From NCBI GenBank assembly GCA_958510875.1, contig OY294067.1, positions 253,905,736 through 253,969,735 on the forward strand: DNA of 64,000 bases, given 5' to 3'. Shown piece after piece: positions 11,271 through 23,012 of this stretch. A program made the position numbers and the translations under genes. Source of the DNA: Endomychus coccineus (Eukaryota > Arthropoda > Insecta > Coleoptera > Endomychidae). Each line of letters begins with the position of its first letter. The stretch's first letter is position 1. The notes under the pieces were generated by a model. That model did not search any database, was not told the origin of the DNA, and worked only from the letters and a program-made list of their open reading frames with translations.

Positions 11271-13013
11271 TTATATCTTAAAGAGATCTCTTGGTTTTAA
11301 TAATATCCATTGCTTTACCCTTCGTTTGAACATTGTTATGGATACTATATTTTTGATTTCAACAGGTAGTAAATCGTAGAATTTTCCGCTCAGGTAAGTA
11401 AAGCTCTTTTGGCCAATCAATTTATTACATTTCACTATAACTGAATTTTTATTTTTATGGCGCGTTCCGTATTTATGTTCTAAGTGCCTGATGACGCTAT
11501 TTTTGTTTTTAAATGTTTCTGTTAAAATATTGAAAGCAAACAGTTGACGCATATCTAAAATTCTAGCGTCTATATATAATTGATTACTTGAATATAATTG
11601 GCTTTTAGCTAAAATTAGCTTTAAAAATAGTTTTTGTAGTATGTTTAAGTTATTTAAATGTTTATCACTTATCCCACCCCATCCAATTATTCCATAACTT
11701 AAGCGTGATTGCACCAGTGAATAATATAAGGTTTTTAAATATTTAATATCTAAAAAGTCTCTAAGATATTTAAATTTAAATAAAATGGGTCGAACTTTTT
11801 TTATTATATCATTTACATGTACATCCCATCGTAAGTGCCGATCAATTGTTATACCCAAGTATCTCACTGTTGATGTCTCCTTAATTCTAATGTCTTCACT
11901 TATGGATAATGAACCAATGTTAGGAAGTTTGTTCACATATGAGGTAAAAGGTAAGTATTGAGTTTTGGAGAAATTAACTGTTAGCAAATTGTCATCGAAC
12001 CAGTTGATCATGATTTTTAAAGCATCTTCACATTTTAATTTGAGATAATTCCATGTTTCCGCTGTAAAAAATATAGCCAAGTCATCAGCAAAACTTACAA
12101 TATTTTCGCATGAGTTCAAGAGTAGAAGATCATTCACATATACAGTAAAGAGAAGAGGTCCAATGACTGTTCCTTGAGGAATTCCATAGTCAGTGCTCTT
12201 TTCAGAACTGTAAATGTTTTCTATTTGCACACATTGACGTCGATCTTTCAAGTAGGAATCAAACAGTTGTAGAGATAAACCTCTAAAGCCTAGTCGTTCA
12301 AATTTTTTGAGTAGTAGTTCATGGCTAACGGAGTCGAAAGCTTTTTCAAGGTCTATAAAAACACATAGAGATGGTGTTTTACTATCTAGTGATTCATATA
12401 TTTGTTTTATTAAACACGTAATTGCATCTTGAGTAGATTTTTTTTGACGAAATCAGAATTGTTTAGGTGACATTATTTCATATTTATTTAAATAACTGTC
12501 CATTCTAACCTTTAATAATTTTTCAAATACTTTACCGATACTTGATATTAAGCTAACAGGGCGATAGTTTATTATATCCAATTCAGATCCTTTTTTAAAT
12601 AATGGCTTGATTACTCCAATTTTAAATGCTTCAGGACAAGTACCAAGTTCAAAAATTTTATTCACTAGAAAGGTGATTGGTTTAGCTATAGAAGTAGAAG
12701 TATTTTTTAGCATTTCACTAGTAATTTTGTCAATTCCGGGACATTTTCCGTTTTTTTAAGTTTTTATAGTATTCTTAACTTCACTTTCATCAGTAGGAAA
12801 TAAATAGAATGTTTTATTAATACATTTTGAAAGCGTTGTATTGACTCTGTTTCTATTTTTGTTTTTAATTTTCTCAGCTAACAATTTACCTACTACAGCA
12901 TAATGATTGTTAAAGTGTTTTGCTATTTCATATTTATTTGATATAATTACTCCGTTTTTGTTTTTTATTTTCTCTATAGTTTTAGTTGGCTATGGCTTAA
13001 TAAAATCTGCAAC
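11271..13013 (-). pseudogene. LINE reverse transcriptase ORF, few lesions
   Basis: The longest coherent coding trace in this part. In the minus frame, FPTDESEVKNTIKT and CPGIDKITSEMLKN precede GVIKPLFKKGSELDIINY then RPVSLISSIGKVFEKLL; FIDLEKAFDSVSHELLLKKF is motif A; YGIPQGTVIGPLLF and FADDLAIFF (catalytic FADD) follow; the thumb region SLVQSRLSYGIIGWGG and the C-terminus to a stop at 11271 complete it. I count in-frame stops near 12989, 12758 and 12452; the last turns a Gly codon (GGA-type) into TGA in QFGFR. About 570 codons remain, without the N-terminal endonuclease, so it is a 5'-truncated insertion. FADD and GxPQG are intact, so the decay is moderate. Confidence 0.88.
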
Positions 13014-13019
13014 GCTTAA

Positions 13020-13860
13020 AAGTAGACTTACGAAGCCATTGCCAGCTTATTGCCTCATCTAAGCAAAGATAATGGCACACTGGCTACAACACCACAAGAT
13101 AAAAAATATTCATGCTGAAATTCTTGCAGCACTTTGGATCTCTCTCGTCAGCGAAGAATCAGATAAATTCTGCTTGAACTCAATATCAAAAAGACTATGG
13201 ACCAGATGGAATTTCGCTTACTATACTACTACTATCCTACTCAAGTAATATGCTCCAGAATGAACACCGCTTCTTTGCAGGGTATTAACCCTTTCATACA
13301 AACTTGCTGCGCCTAACCAATGACCAAAAAAGGAATGAAAACCCTTCCTAATAATCATAGATCAATCTGTGATCTCTAAAGTAATGAAGAAAGCAAACAA
13401 CATTGACCTTATTTAATATCTGGAGTCTTTCAAAATCGTTATCGACCTAATATGACTCGTCACCAGAAATTGTCAAGAGAGCTGCTTACTCACGTAACAC
13501 ACATATGGCAAGCTACTATGTAGTTTTATCTCAGATAGATCTCTTCATGTGGTGGTTGGTGGAGTCTCCGCTGATATCAAGACTATCAACGCTGGTGTTC
13601 CACAGGGACTTGTCTTGGCACCAACTTTGTTTCTACTCCATATCAACGATTTGTTGAGAGTGACCCCTATCCCCTCCAGAGTTTCCGGTATGATGGTACA
13701 GTTCATATGGGTTCCTCCTCTAGACCCCTCACATCATCCAATGAAGCCAGAGGTGCGAGACAGAAAGAAAAATACAGATGGATGCAACAACCGAAGATCT
13801 GGCGAAAATTTTAGAATCAGAATTTGATATTCTACTAGAGTTTAATGCTACCAAATACGA
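13020..13860 (+). pseudogene. Jockey-like LINE reverse transcriptase, deleted
   Basis: Plus-strand blocks: LPHLSKDNGTLATTPQDKK, IDQSVISKVMKKANN (fingers region), ESFKIVIDLI, then LLTHVTHIWQATM. The next block is VVVGGVSADIKTINAGVPQG followed by LVLAPTLFLLHINDLL, the GVPQG motif B region. Motif A (the first catalytic Asp) is missing between them and the YADD box after HINDLL is not readable, so at least one internal deletion removed the active site. Frames change several times. It lies next to, and in opposite orientation to, the LINE at 11271-13013. Confidence 0.8.
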
Positions 13861-14240
13861 CTTCTTTATTGGATGTTGTTCCTCCGTTTAGTAAAGTAGA
13901 ACACCAATATGAATTGTATTTATTAGAAATATAAATTGAAGAAGGAATTAAAAATGCATGTAAATTATTCAGTTATAAAATTGAGTATGTATGTTGTTGT
14001 TCAAAAACGTTACATAGTAAATACATAACGCGTCTAACTAAAATGCAATTTGAAATAATCACAGCTTTAATAATATAAATATTCCAAACTCTGTTTGTAC
14101 GCCACAGATACTTCCTGTGACTCTATTATATCAATTCAAATAAAAGAAAATATAAATGGATACAAAGATAAAAAAATATTTGTAAAAATAAAATAAAGTG
14201 TTAGGCGCTGTAGACTCGTCGGCATGATGTTGGATTTGTG
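13861..14240. other. no recognised gene
   Basis: AT-rich spacer between two LINE fragments. Confidence 0.5.
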
Positions 14241-14249
14241 GAGTAATTT

Positions 14250-14705
14250 ATTGCAGGGATGTCCAAGTTCTTTGAAGGGTTGTCAAGTTTGTTGCGAAGT
14301 CTTGGAACTGTTCCCCTAGTGAGATCTTCCCTGGTGTCTATCATCTCCAAACTTTCAAGAAAAATTGAAATACCTACCGCTGGCTCATACGAGGTTCTAC
14401 GAACTCATAGGTTTACCTTCCGTATAGTCAATATGAAAAAATATGGTAATAGACATTGTTGATGATCGAGGTTGTAGTAAGTGCGGATTGGCGGACGAAA
14501 CTGCGTTGCATATTCTAATAGAATGTCCAGTACTGGCTTTTCTTAGGCTGCAACATCTTGGCAGTGCGTACATGTCGCTTAAAGCCATAAGAGTAATCAG
14601 TCTAAGCAGTATTCTCTGCTTAGGCGTTACCTCAGGCTTTATTTCAAGGGATGCACAATGAACCCAATTAAGCGGTTTGAGTGCTTTGGACTCGTCCGCC
14701 CACAT
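14250..14705 (+). pseudogene. LINE 3' coding end, zinc-knuckle region (copy 1)
   Basis: The frame at 14443-14661 reads CSKCGLADETALHILIECP, then LAFLRLQHLGSAYMSLKAIR, the Cys-x2-Cys...His...Cys knuckle that ends the pol ORF of RNase H-bearing LINEs. A related end occurs at 24805-25236 and 34988-35470. The part at 14259-14445 resembles 34630-34800 at DNA level (Ccaaacttt, gctggctcata, gtttacctt blocks). Terminal codons again read SGLSALDSSAHIL, then the TTGA tail. Confidence 0.8.
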
Positions 14706-14733
14706 TTTAATTGTTTGATTGATTGATTGATGG
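14706..14733 (+). repeat. (TTGA)n LINE tail
   Basis: Short run of ttga units at the very end of the LINE copy; the copy at 34616-35470 ends the same way (35461-35476). Tails of short repeats are usual for this kind of LINE. Confidence 0.75.
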
Positions 14734-14819
14734 TAATTGTTTGGTGCAAGTTTGTTTCAGAGTTCTAACGTGACATAGCAGGTCAAAACAGCCATCAACT
14801 CTGTTCATATTACACTATT

Positions 14820-15035
14820 GATGAGATAATCACCCATATCCAATAAAAATGATATTGAAGTACTGAGGACCTTTCGGCTACCAAGTAGCCATCATCAGAG
14901 TAAACAGAGATGTACTTGGTAGCTGAAAGGTCACCAGTACCTACTTTAACAGTATTTTTAGTGGATAAAGGTAATTGTTTCTTATCAATAGTGTTATAAT
15001 ATATCCACAGGGTAAACTCTCTTATAGTTAAGCTG
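14820..15035. repeat. hairpin repeat B with hammerhead-like core (copy 1)
   Basis: Contains two inverted arms, ctttcggctaccaagtagcc and, 30 bp on, ggtacttggtagctgaaagg-like sequence, then a tail (gtatttttagtggataaagg, cagggtaaactct, tatagtt). The same layout is at 25681-25870; the tail alone is at 54600-54740 and a degraded version is at 15720-15850. Confidence 0.7.
14866..14905 (-). ncRNA. hammerhead-like core in repeat B
   Basis: Minus strand: CTGATGA (14898-14892), T, stem II GGCTAC-TTG-GTAGCC (six pairs), GAAA (14875-14872), GGTCC. The core boxes CTGANGA and GAAA are exact. Stem III and stem I are poorly formed here (G opposite G beside GAAA), so self-cleavage is doubtful. Confidence 0.4.
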
Positions 15036-15715
15036 TTCATAATAATTTATAGTATTATTTCAAAAAATGCTCAAGATCTTATCATTCTTTACTATGTTAT
15101 ATGAAGTTTCATCGATATTGTAAAATTGACCACTTGTATGTATTATTAAATTGGTATTACCGAAGTGTGATTTCAATTGAAATTTGATATGGTTATTTTT
15201 CAGAATCCATATTTGGATCTCTACTACCAGTTTCGAGGTTAACATTTTTCACCTCATCTTCATTTATATACTTAAATAAAGAAATGCTTATATCAGTGTT
15301 TGTTATATTAAATTTGGCTTTCAATAAATAATAAAACAATAGCTAAAATTTACATTCATCGTATAAGACTCCAATTATAATACTAATAGGTACTAGGATA
15401 TATTGAAATTGTACAAAATTTCTAATATTATTATTCACATAGTTGTTTCCATGTTGAAATCCAAGACGCTACAACATTGGATAATATAACGATTGTAACT
15501 CTAGAAATGATGATAAAAAAGGTCAATAAAATATATAATAAAAATTGATTTGAATTGAAATTGATTCTTAAATTTTGAGTTATTGATGTTATCTAGTAAT
15601 TAAAGCTAACATTAAATAAAATTGAAATACAGACAACTGTTCGACCATTGAATTAAATCGATCTATTCATTGAATTTTTTATGGTGGTTATAATTACAAA
15701 TTAAAATGTAATTCT
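15036..15715. other. no recognised gene
   Basis: AT-rich; the open frame at 15060-15245 has no supporting motif. Confidence 0.5.
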
Positions 15716-15719
15716 GATT

Positions 15720-15850
15720 TATAACTCAGTTGACTCAGCTGATGGCTTGGTAGCCGCAAGCTCCTCAGTACTTTAAGATTACTGGGAACATATTCCTCAT
15801 TTATAGTGTTATATTTTATCCCCAGAGTGAACTCTTTTATAGTTTATGAT
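15720..15850 (+). repeat. degraded copy of repeat B
   Basis: cagctgatggcttggtagcc then ctcctcagtacttta and the tail tttatccccagagtgaactc. The core CTGATGA-stem II is shortened by deletion and GAAA is lost. Confidence 0.5.
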
Positions 15851-17479
15851 GTCCTTACTAAGTAAATTATTAAGTGAATTTGAGGATTTATATAAAATAT
15901 TAACTATAGCTTTTCGGTTATTTGAAATTTTATTGGATCTATTACTAAAAAAAATTAAAGGTATTTGAATTTGGAATAATCGTTTGTTAGTTTTGAATGT
16001 TGTTATGTGTTATATGATGTATCTATAGTGAATTTTCAAGTACTTATTTAGTTTTGTTTTCTATGTAATTTTTTATGAACTAATTTATGGTTGAAGTCAT
16101 TCGGATTTGAGAAATAATTTTTATATGGAATAATGTGATAATGATTTTTTACAAATATATTAATGTAACTGTGTAAGGTAACTAGTTTATGTTGGACAGG
16201 ATGACCTGTTTGTGTAGGTTTTCTCTATATGCTGAAATCTATTTTGTTTTGTGATATTTTCAAGTAAAGTCATGAAAATTTAAACTGTTGTTACTAGGTA
16301 CTGGATAGTCTATTCTTAAAAATACAATTTTTAAATCCAAACTTATTAGTAAATATATAAGTTTCTTGCACAGATGTTTTAATATTTTTTCAAGGTATAA
16401 ATATACAATTAGATAACTACCTCTTATTTATAAATTAAATTAACCCGAAAATGATGTTCACAATGGTCGCTGGAATGAACATTATATGAATCCAGATTTA
16501 ACACTCACAAGAACAGATAACAACATTTCTTTTAATATTTTTAGGAAATAACATACTCAGATATTACAATCTCATCGGAATCGTTTACTCCTAGAACACG
16601 TAAAATGGTTGCCTTTCATTTAATGATTCATAGGTTTTTTCAATACCATTGTAATAGTCTAGGAGCCAGAGCGATATTGATGATCTGAACATTAACCCGA
16701 TGCGATGGCACTATGGTTTATCATTAGAGAACGGTTCAATGACCAATTCATCTCACAGACCGAGTTCTCGCCGGCTGCTAGATCTCGAGATTCAGCCTCC
16801 GCAAATTGACTGGAGGTTAACCCTTTTCAAGTTGAGGTTACTTGAGGAGCATGTAATTTTTATACAGTGCCACCATGTGTCATCATTTTTTATCGTGGCC
16901 GTTTATCAGGCTGACCAGTTAAAACTGGACCGAAAATGGACTACAAGTTAACCCTGCTGCCAAACCTGGTGAAAAATGTTTATTGGTGTTGGCAATTGTT
17001 AAGATAACCTATGCCATCAAAAGATTTGTAAGCTTATTCTGGAAAAATTAGTCTTACCAAAACATTTTGAAACATCATAACTTAAATGTACCATTCAAAT
17101 TCAATTTCAAATTAGGATTCATTATATCAATAACAAGACTAAGACAATTGATAAATCTGGAGTTTATAACTTTATCAGGAATACGATTTAAACAGGAAGC
17201 TCAATTTTTGTTAGGTTTAATGAAAATAAAACATAATTTCTGATTCGCTTCTATAGTCTTTTATTACTAATAAAGTTATCATTATTAGAATGTAATAACG
17301 CACCATGTAATCCTATAGTAATAATCCCTTATGGTCAGAATGACCGACTTTTAAAATCACTTATGAAAATGTTTCAAAGTGCTTATGTTTTTATGTTCAT
17401 GCTGTCATTAGGTGGTTCTTTGAAGAAACTTAACCTGAAATTCTTTTGATCCAATTTCTTGAAGAAACATTCTGTATAC
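15851..17479. other. no recognised gene
   Basis: AT-rich except for a more balanced patch at about 16680-16960 (open frame 16700-16951), which shows no family motif. No promoter or splice pattern that I would defend. Confidence 0.45.
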
Positions 17480-17660
17480 TATACACCTCACACCCTACTA
17501 CAAAGGAGGGATGACGTCGTGTTGACCGCTTCACACTATTGGCAACCGCACATTGATTCCACCATCTTTTTAGGTGCACGCAGCTTATGGTAACCTGCGC
17601 GACTGCGTGGCCGGCGTTGGCAGACGTCGGAGCTGCGAAAGCTCCAGCTTTCAGTTTACA
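17480..17660. other. GC-rich island, unassigned
   Basis: Contrasts with the surrounding AT-rich DNA: tgacgtcgtgttgacc, gcgcgactgcgtggccggcg and gttggcagacgtcggagctg. The frame from 17587 gives MVTCATAWPALADVGAAKAP, which I do not recognise. It could be part of an exon, a promoter or a transposon fragment. Confidence 0.3.
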
Positions 17661-18252
17661 CCAGTTAATTTATTTCCATACATGTTTCAATGTACCTTTA
17701 GTGCCTTCTATTACTGGGTCATCGTTTAGTTTATATAAACGGGTAAGTTTATGTCATCTTTATCTACTATTTTGATTCAAAGACTTGCCGAACGGTTTGT
17801 TTTGTTTTCGACCTGTCAATAGGTTACAGATGCATTTCGATTTGATTCGTTATCATAATATTTCTTCAGATATATCTCAATGTAACAGTGTATCTTATTT
17901 CAAAACTACGAAATTGTACAGCATTAGGTATGTGAGTTATGATTAATAGTTTCGGATGATTATTCAATTGCAATTGCAAATCAACAATAGAAAGATTTTA
18001 TGAATGAATTGACATACCAATTTTGACAATTCCATAGTGCCATAGTTAGTCTTCATATATCATTGTGCCAAAATATGAAATATTTGAAAGAAATATGAAT
18101 ACATATCTACCTACAAAATTTATGAATCGTTGGTGTACGGAGAGGTCAAGATAAAATGACCCACCACCTTATCTTTGCAGCTGTAACAGATAGAGCAAAA
18201 ACTTAAATAGTAAAGTTATTAATACGATTATGTGTTCATCTTAAAGTTATTT

Positions 18253-18540
18253 TCACATATTATACACGATTGATATGTTATACAGCGTTATCGAATAACT
18301 ATATTGATAGAAGGAAAAGCTGTAATTAAATAATAAATTGTGAGTTAAAACATATTCAATAACAAAATAATAACAATTCCTCCACCTGTGACATCCCGAT
18401 TCTGAGCATTCATCTAAAATGAATTCATATATAGTAAAACCCAAAAACTCAGGAATTTGAGAAGCTGCATGTATTCGGATAATAGTATAAATTGACATTG
18501 TTAACAACCATAGCACTACGATGTCGTTGTCACTTGTCAT
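18253..18540 (-). CDS. possible first coding exon of a secreted protein (uncertain)
   Basis: A minus-strand frame opens with MTSDNDIVVLWLLTMSIYTI, a short polar start followed by a hydrophobic stretch, then ASQIPEFLGFTIYEF and ILDECSESGCHR. This looks like a signal peptide followed by a mature N-terminus. Right after CHR comes CACAG/GTGGAG, a fair 5' splice site near 18385, and the rest of the frame (to 18253) is AT-rich and repetitive, as intron would be. No homolog is recognised and no downstream exon was found, so the call rests only on these shape features. Confidence 0.2.
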   Translation of the reverse strand: MTSDNDIVVLWLLTMSIYTIIRIHAASQIPEFLGFTIYEFILDECSESGCHRWRNCYYFVIEYVLTHNLLFNYSFSFYQYSYSITLYNISIVYNM

Positions 18541-18765
18541 TGATTAAAAAACAAACAACTGAATTCTACAAGAGTTTAGTAAACAAAAATTAAGGCAACC
18601 CAAAAGAACTTCGGAAAAGTGTAATCATACTCGTGGCAAAAAAGAACAGTCATCAGAAATCAGTTAGCTGTATTATTTCTTCTTCGGGTCATCCGACAAT
18701 TAAAAATTCAGAAATTACTAATGAGTTTTACAACTTTTCACTAGCTTAAGCAAAACATCAGCCAA

Positions 18766-19014
18766 TCAAGATAATAATAAGTCAAATTGTGTAAATACTA
18801 GACCTATCGCAAATTCAATTTTATGTACCCCACCTGTGAAAATGGAATCAGGAGAATAACCCATAAATTGAAGGATAATAAATCCGTTCGAATAGACAAA
18901 ATCAGCTCTAACACGTTGAAATACATAATTGAAGCAATATGCGCACAGTAAGTGGTTATTAATAAATTCTATAATTAAAAGGGGAGTGTTTCCTACAGAT
19001 GTAAAGAACCCCAA
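18766..19014 (-). other. open reading frame, unrecognised
   Basis: 82 codons starting MGFFTSVGNTPLLIIEFINN, with YVFQRVRADFVYSNGFII and a final hydrophobic segment EFAIGLVFTQFDLLLS. Composition is more protein-like than most frames here, but I see no domain. It could be an exon or a chance frame. Confidence 0.2.
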
Positions 19015-19149
19015 TACAAAGCTGGTGATTCTGTTAATATGTGAAATTATTGACCAATTTCAATTATTTCAACAGTCGCTAAAATAGTGATAAAATGTGA
19101 TCAAAATAAGAATATTTCAAAATATCAATTTGTTTATTTGGAGAAACTT

Positions 19150-20565
19150 ACAAAATATATTCACAATTCAATCGAAAATAAGAGAAATGTCTCACTGTCT
19201 TCTTTGATTCGCAGAAGGCATTTGATACGGTTTGTCATAAGTAGCTTCATAATACAATAGAAAAACAAGAATGATGCGTATAAATGTATGGGAAGTTATT
19301 TAACCAACAGGCAACAGATTACGTATACGAATGGAATCTACAGTAATTCGCAAACCATAGAATTCGGAGTGCCACAAGGATCAATCTCAGGACCGATCTT
19401 GTTCTTACTATACATTAACTCTATTTTTGACATAAACACATATGTGTTGTGTTATCTTATGCAGATGATACTGCAGAATTTTTCTGCACTAAAACTTGGA
19501 AATTATTAAAAACTGTAGTGGAAAATGAACTATTAAAGTTTCACGGATTGTTCAATTTTACAATAAATATCGGCAATACCAAATTCTTACATTGTACCTT
19601 GTATTCTAACGGACTACCGAACTTCTCCCCTTCTTTTGACAATGAAGATAGAATATTAAGAGTAGAATCTTTTAAACATGTAGGAGTAACATTGCATTCT
19701 ACATAAATTCAGATTATTAAAACAATACTTCTAACCACAGTTAAGAATAATATATGCAGCTTCGGTAAAATCTCCCCTTATGTAAGTCTAATATACAATT
19801 GCATGACTGAACTTTTCAAGGATGCTGAGTTGTTAGATATAAAACAATTACTTTTTCATGTTTGTGTTTGGAATACTCAACCAACGATATTCTTCTACTG
19901 ACCTAAGAAATACTGAATAATATACTGCAAAATGATAAATAAGACGTGCCTAAAGTTTATACAAGGATGCTGAGTTGTTAGATATAAAAAAATTACTTTT
20001 TCATGCTTGTGTTTGGAATACTCAACCAACGATATTCTCCCACTGACCTAAGAAATACTGAATAATATACTGCAAAATGATAAATAAGACGTGCCTAAAG
20101 TTTATACTAGGACCCATCAACCCTGCTAGTTATATTTAGGACCTACTTTACATGTTATAACTTTATTCCAGAATAAATCGAAATATTGAATAAAATAAAA
20201 TTCAAAGAGGAATTGAACCATTTCTTATTGAATACACGCAGATAAGCAATTCATTCTAAAATTGATCTGAAAAATAAATATAATTTATGATTTACAATAT
20301 TAACACTAATACTTACTTCTTATTTAGCTATGAAATTAATTTATATTATGCTCAAACTTGTAACACTAATGCTAGTTTCTTAATTTAGTTACCTATTTAC
20401 TTAATATGTTCAATTGATTTTTTTGTTTCTTTTTAATCATGGCCAGGTGCGAATTTATACACCTTGGGATTCTAATATAATAATAAATTTGATGTTAATC
20501 AAGTTATTGAAATAATTGTAACTGTTTAAGCTGCTAAATAAATTTATCATTATTATTTCAAGCAT
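19150..20565 (+). pseudogene. LINE reverse transcriptase fragment, 3' half
   Basis: Starts within motif A (CLTVFFDSQKAFDTVCHK, about 19190-19250), then SYLTNRQQITYTNGIYSN and IEFGVPQGSISGPILFLLYI. A frame change near 19450 leads to VLSYADDTAEFFCTKTW (YADD box) and ENELLKFHGLFNFT, LRVESFKHVGVTL. It resembles the LINE at 60790-61850 (FFDLAKSFD, GVPQGTVLGPL). The remainder to about 20565 is the decayed C-terminus and 3' untranslated region, ending near aataaatttatcattattat, and includes a 145-bp duplication. Confidence 0.82.
19821..20110 (+). repeat. 145-bp tandem duplication inside the LINE
   Basis: Two head-to-tail units (19821-19965 and 19966-20110) beginning gatgctgagttgttagatat and ending gtttatacaagg / gtttatactagg, almost identical by eye. 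145 is not a multiple of three, so it adds a frameshift to the LINE. Confidence 0.9.
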
Positions 20566-20599
20566 TCCGTATATAAAACCGAATATTAATACATTGAGA

Positions 20600-20935
20600 T
20601 TGTCCGGGGGATAGGATTAATTACCCAATTTGGTAGCGATCATATTCCAGACGTGTTCGATCGGTAGGAGATGAGGGGAACGTGCTGGCCATGGAAACAT
20701 GCATGTTGGCTTCTTTCAAAGAATGTGCTGCAACTTTTGCCGTGTGACGGCGCGGTGGTTATTTTGTTGAAAAATTGGTTTAATCAATTTCTGAATGTAT
20801 GGCTCTGTCACAGGTTCTAAAACATCGGCTATGTAATTGGCATTCAAATTGCCTCGAAGGAAAATTGAGATACATTGCATGCCAAACCATCACTCCACGA
20901 TAAGGACAGTATGGCATTTAACAGCTATCTGTACA
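20600..20935 (-). pseudogene. Tc1-like transposase fragment
   Basis: Minus-strand pieces in two frames: WSDGLACNVSQFSFEAI, ANYIADVLEPVTEPYIQKLI, then FQQNNHRAVTRQKLQ and MFPWPARSPHLLPIEHVWNM. This is the end of a Tc1-type catalytic domain. FQQN replaces the FQQD second catalytic Asp, and SPHLLPIEHVW keeps the last acidic residue (E). The first Asp is missing. Truncated and dead. Confidence 0.8.
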
Positions 20936-21027
20936 TTCCTCCGAACTTAAACGGAATCAGAAGTGTCACTATATTGATCGGTCTCAGTTTGACAGTAGTG
21001 TATTGAATTGTGCAATATTTAGTAGCC

Positions 21028-21612
21028 ACGGTCGTACATACAGGTCTGGGAACTCGTATGTTTGACATGGGTCTCTTACGCGTCGCCAAACTCGTAGTCC
21101 CTCGCTCAGCCACTAGCTAGCGCTTGGATCTCGAAGTACGGCAACAATCACATTATTAAGTAAAATAATTTTTCTCGTAACGCAATATTTACTATTCTGA
21201 TTTGAGAGAGGAATAGAACTGTTACTCTTGTCAAAATGTATTACTCACCTTAAAAATAACTTCCCCTTTTTCGTTATACATGCTCGCACACATAAAAGAC
21301 CTCGTTAAAACGATTTCTATCCGGAATAGCAAGCATCCACTTTTTTCGCATTTCCGCATCTTTCGGCACTTTAAAAACAGAAGTTTCTTGCTTTACACTT
21401 TTTTACCACGTTTTGCATTTCGGCACAATGCACAGTTTCGTAATATGTTTCTAAAAACGCAGGTATTCCTTGTGTTTACAACTTAAGAATGACAGTTGTC
21501 AGAGAATACTCTCACGTGACGTCTTTTGGTACTAAGCGACAGTCGACGCTTAGCGGTCCCACTTCTCACATAGGAAACAGCCCCGAGTTTCCAGACCTGT
21601 ATGTACTACCGT
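21028..21612. mobile_element. short TIR element (MITE-like)
   Basis: 29-bp ends are inverted copies: acggtcgtacatacaggtct (21028) against its complement agacctgtatgtactaccgt (ending 21612), with only a few mismatches. The 585-bp span has no coding capacity that I recognise. Composition is less AT-rich than the flanks near both ends. Confidence 0.6.
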
Positions 21613-22968
21613 GTTAGTAGCTATAGTTTTGCGTTGTCCATGGCACGCTACAACAAATTAACTAATTCTAATACAAATTCATAATCCTTACTCCGAAAAA
21701 TAAATAAATTAAAAACGGTCGACGTAGGTATAGGGATGATAAAACTTGAAAAATAATTAAAGTTCTTTCTAACTTCGTTATAATATACAGGATGATCCAC
21801 GTGTAATAGTTTATAAATCTATCTGAATCGTCATATTTCCAAGAAATATGTACCTTGAATAAAAATACGAAGTTAAATAAAATTGGATACAGGGCATCTC
21901 ATTGGACCCTCTTTTGAGATAAAAATGGCTAAGTCTCGTTACACACTCAGTATAAGATGGCAATACCTATATTACAAAATTTTCAATGACAGCTTTATCG
22001 AAATATGCAGTATGTTTTATTTAAAATAAGGAAGTTAAAGTCCACATCCGGTATAGCTGGGAATATCCGAAAACGTCACACCAGTGGAGGAAAAAATTGT
22101 GCGCGTGTATACATCGATAATATATAACTTATAACTACAAATTGATGATTCTTGGAGTCGTGTTCAAATTTTCAATGTCACCAAAAAAACACTTTTGTTT
22201 CCTTTTCCTATGTCGTCTATTGGTGCCATAAGAATTGGATACTACATCTTAAATTTTATCGTTTCTTCAGTAGTATCGTTTCACCGAAACTTTATGTCTC
22301 CCTGAGATTCTTCTTTGCTTATGTCCTTTGTATTGCTATATGGAGGAATGTTGGAAGCAGTTTTTTGTCCAAGCTACCCGTTGGCAAGATCTTAGTGCCC
22401 CAGGTATGGATTCGAGCTTTTAAATTTTACTTAATTTATTGTTTGTTTGTTGATCTACTTGTTTCAACATTATAAAATTGGACAAACAATTTGTTCTTTT
22501 TGACGAATAGTATTACTTGACCTGTACGTTGGCAAATGCCATATTCATAGCCGTTTTGACAAGAGGCCGGTACTTTGATTTGATGACGCCAATAATCTAT
22601 GTTCAACTCCGGCCTATCCACCCGCCGTTTGGCGTATGTTCAACATGTCTCAGTCCATGCGAGTGCAGTGGAGAATTCGTTACTCAGTCGGTGAATCTAT
22701 TCGTGCTAGGTACTTACTTACAGAAAATTCAGTAATAGCAGAAACACCTTATGTTTTATTTGAGCTGCAAACAATCAACAATAGTATAGTACAATATATT
22801 GAGTGAAGTGATAACTGTTAAAATAACTTGTTGTTTGGTAGATACCTAGTGACTTAGACGATCATTTTGATTTCATTAGACCGGTACAGTATTTTATCCT
22901 ATAAATAGTTTGTTTTATCGATCGTTTGGAAGTTTTCGTCAGTTTTATTGAGGATATCTTGATCTTGG
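21613..22968. other. no recognised gene
   Basis: No assignable frame. The bases near 21790 (tatacaggatgatccacgtg) resemble the outer end of Tc1/mariner-type or MITE elements, but I found no matching partner end. Open frames at 22152-22475 and 22517-22735 show no motif. Confidence 0.45.
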
Positions 22969-23012
22969 TGAGAAAATTTATTATTTTGATATTGTTTTAT
23001 TTTATATCAGAA

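Noticed and set aside
14397..14705. Minus-strand frame over the LINE 3' end
   Set aside because: It is the shadow of the plus-strand zinc-knuckle coding region, which matches copies at 24.8 and 35.0 kb.
22800..23010. A tiny intron (about 42 bp) upstream of the THAP frame
   Set aside because: A GT...AG pair exists (22969-23010) but joining it does not give an open frame into the THAP finger.
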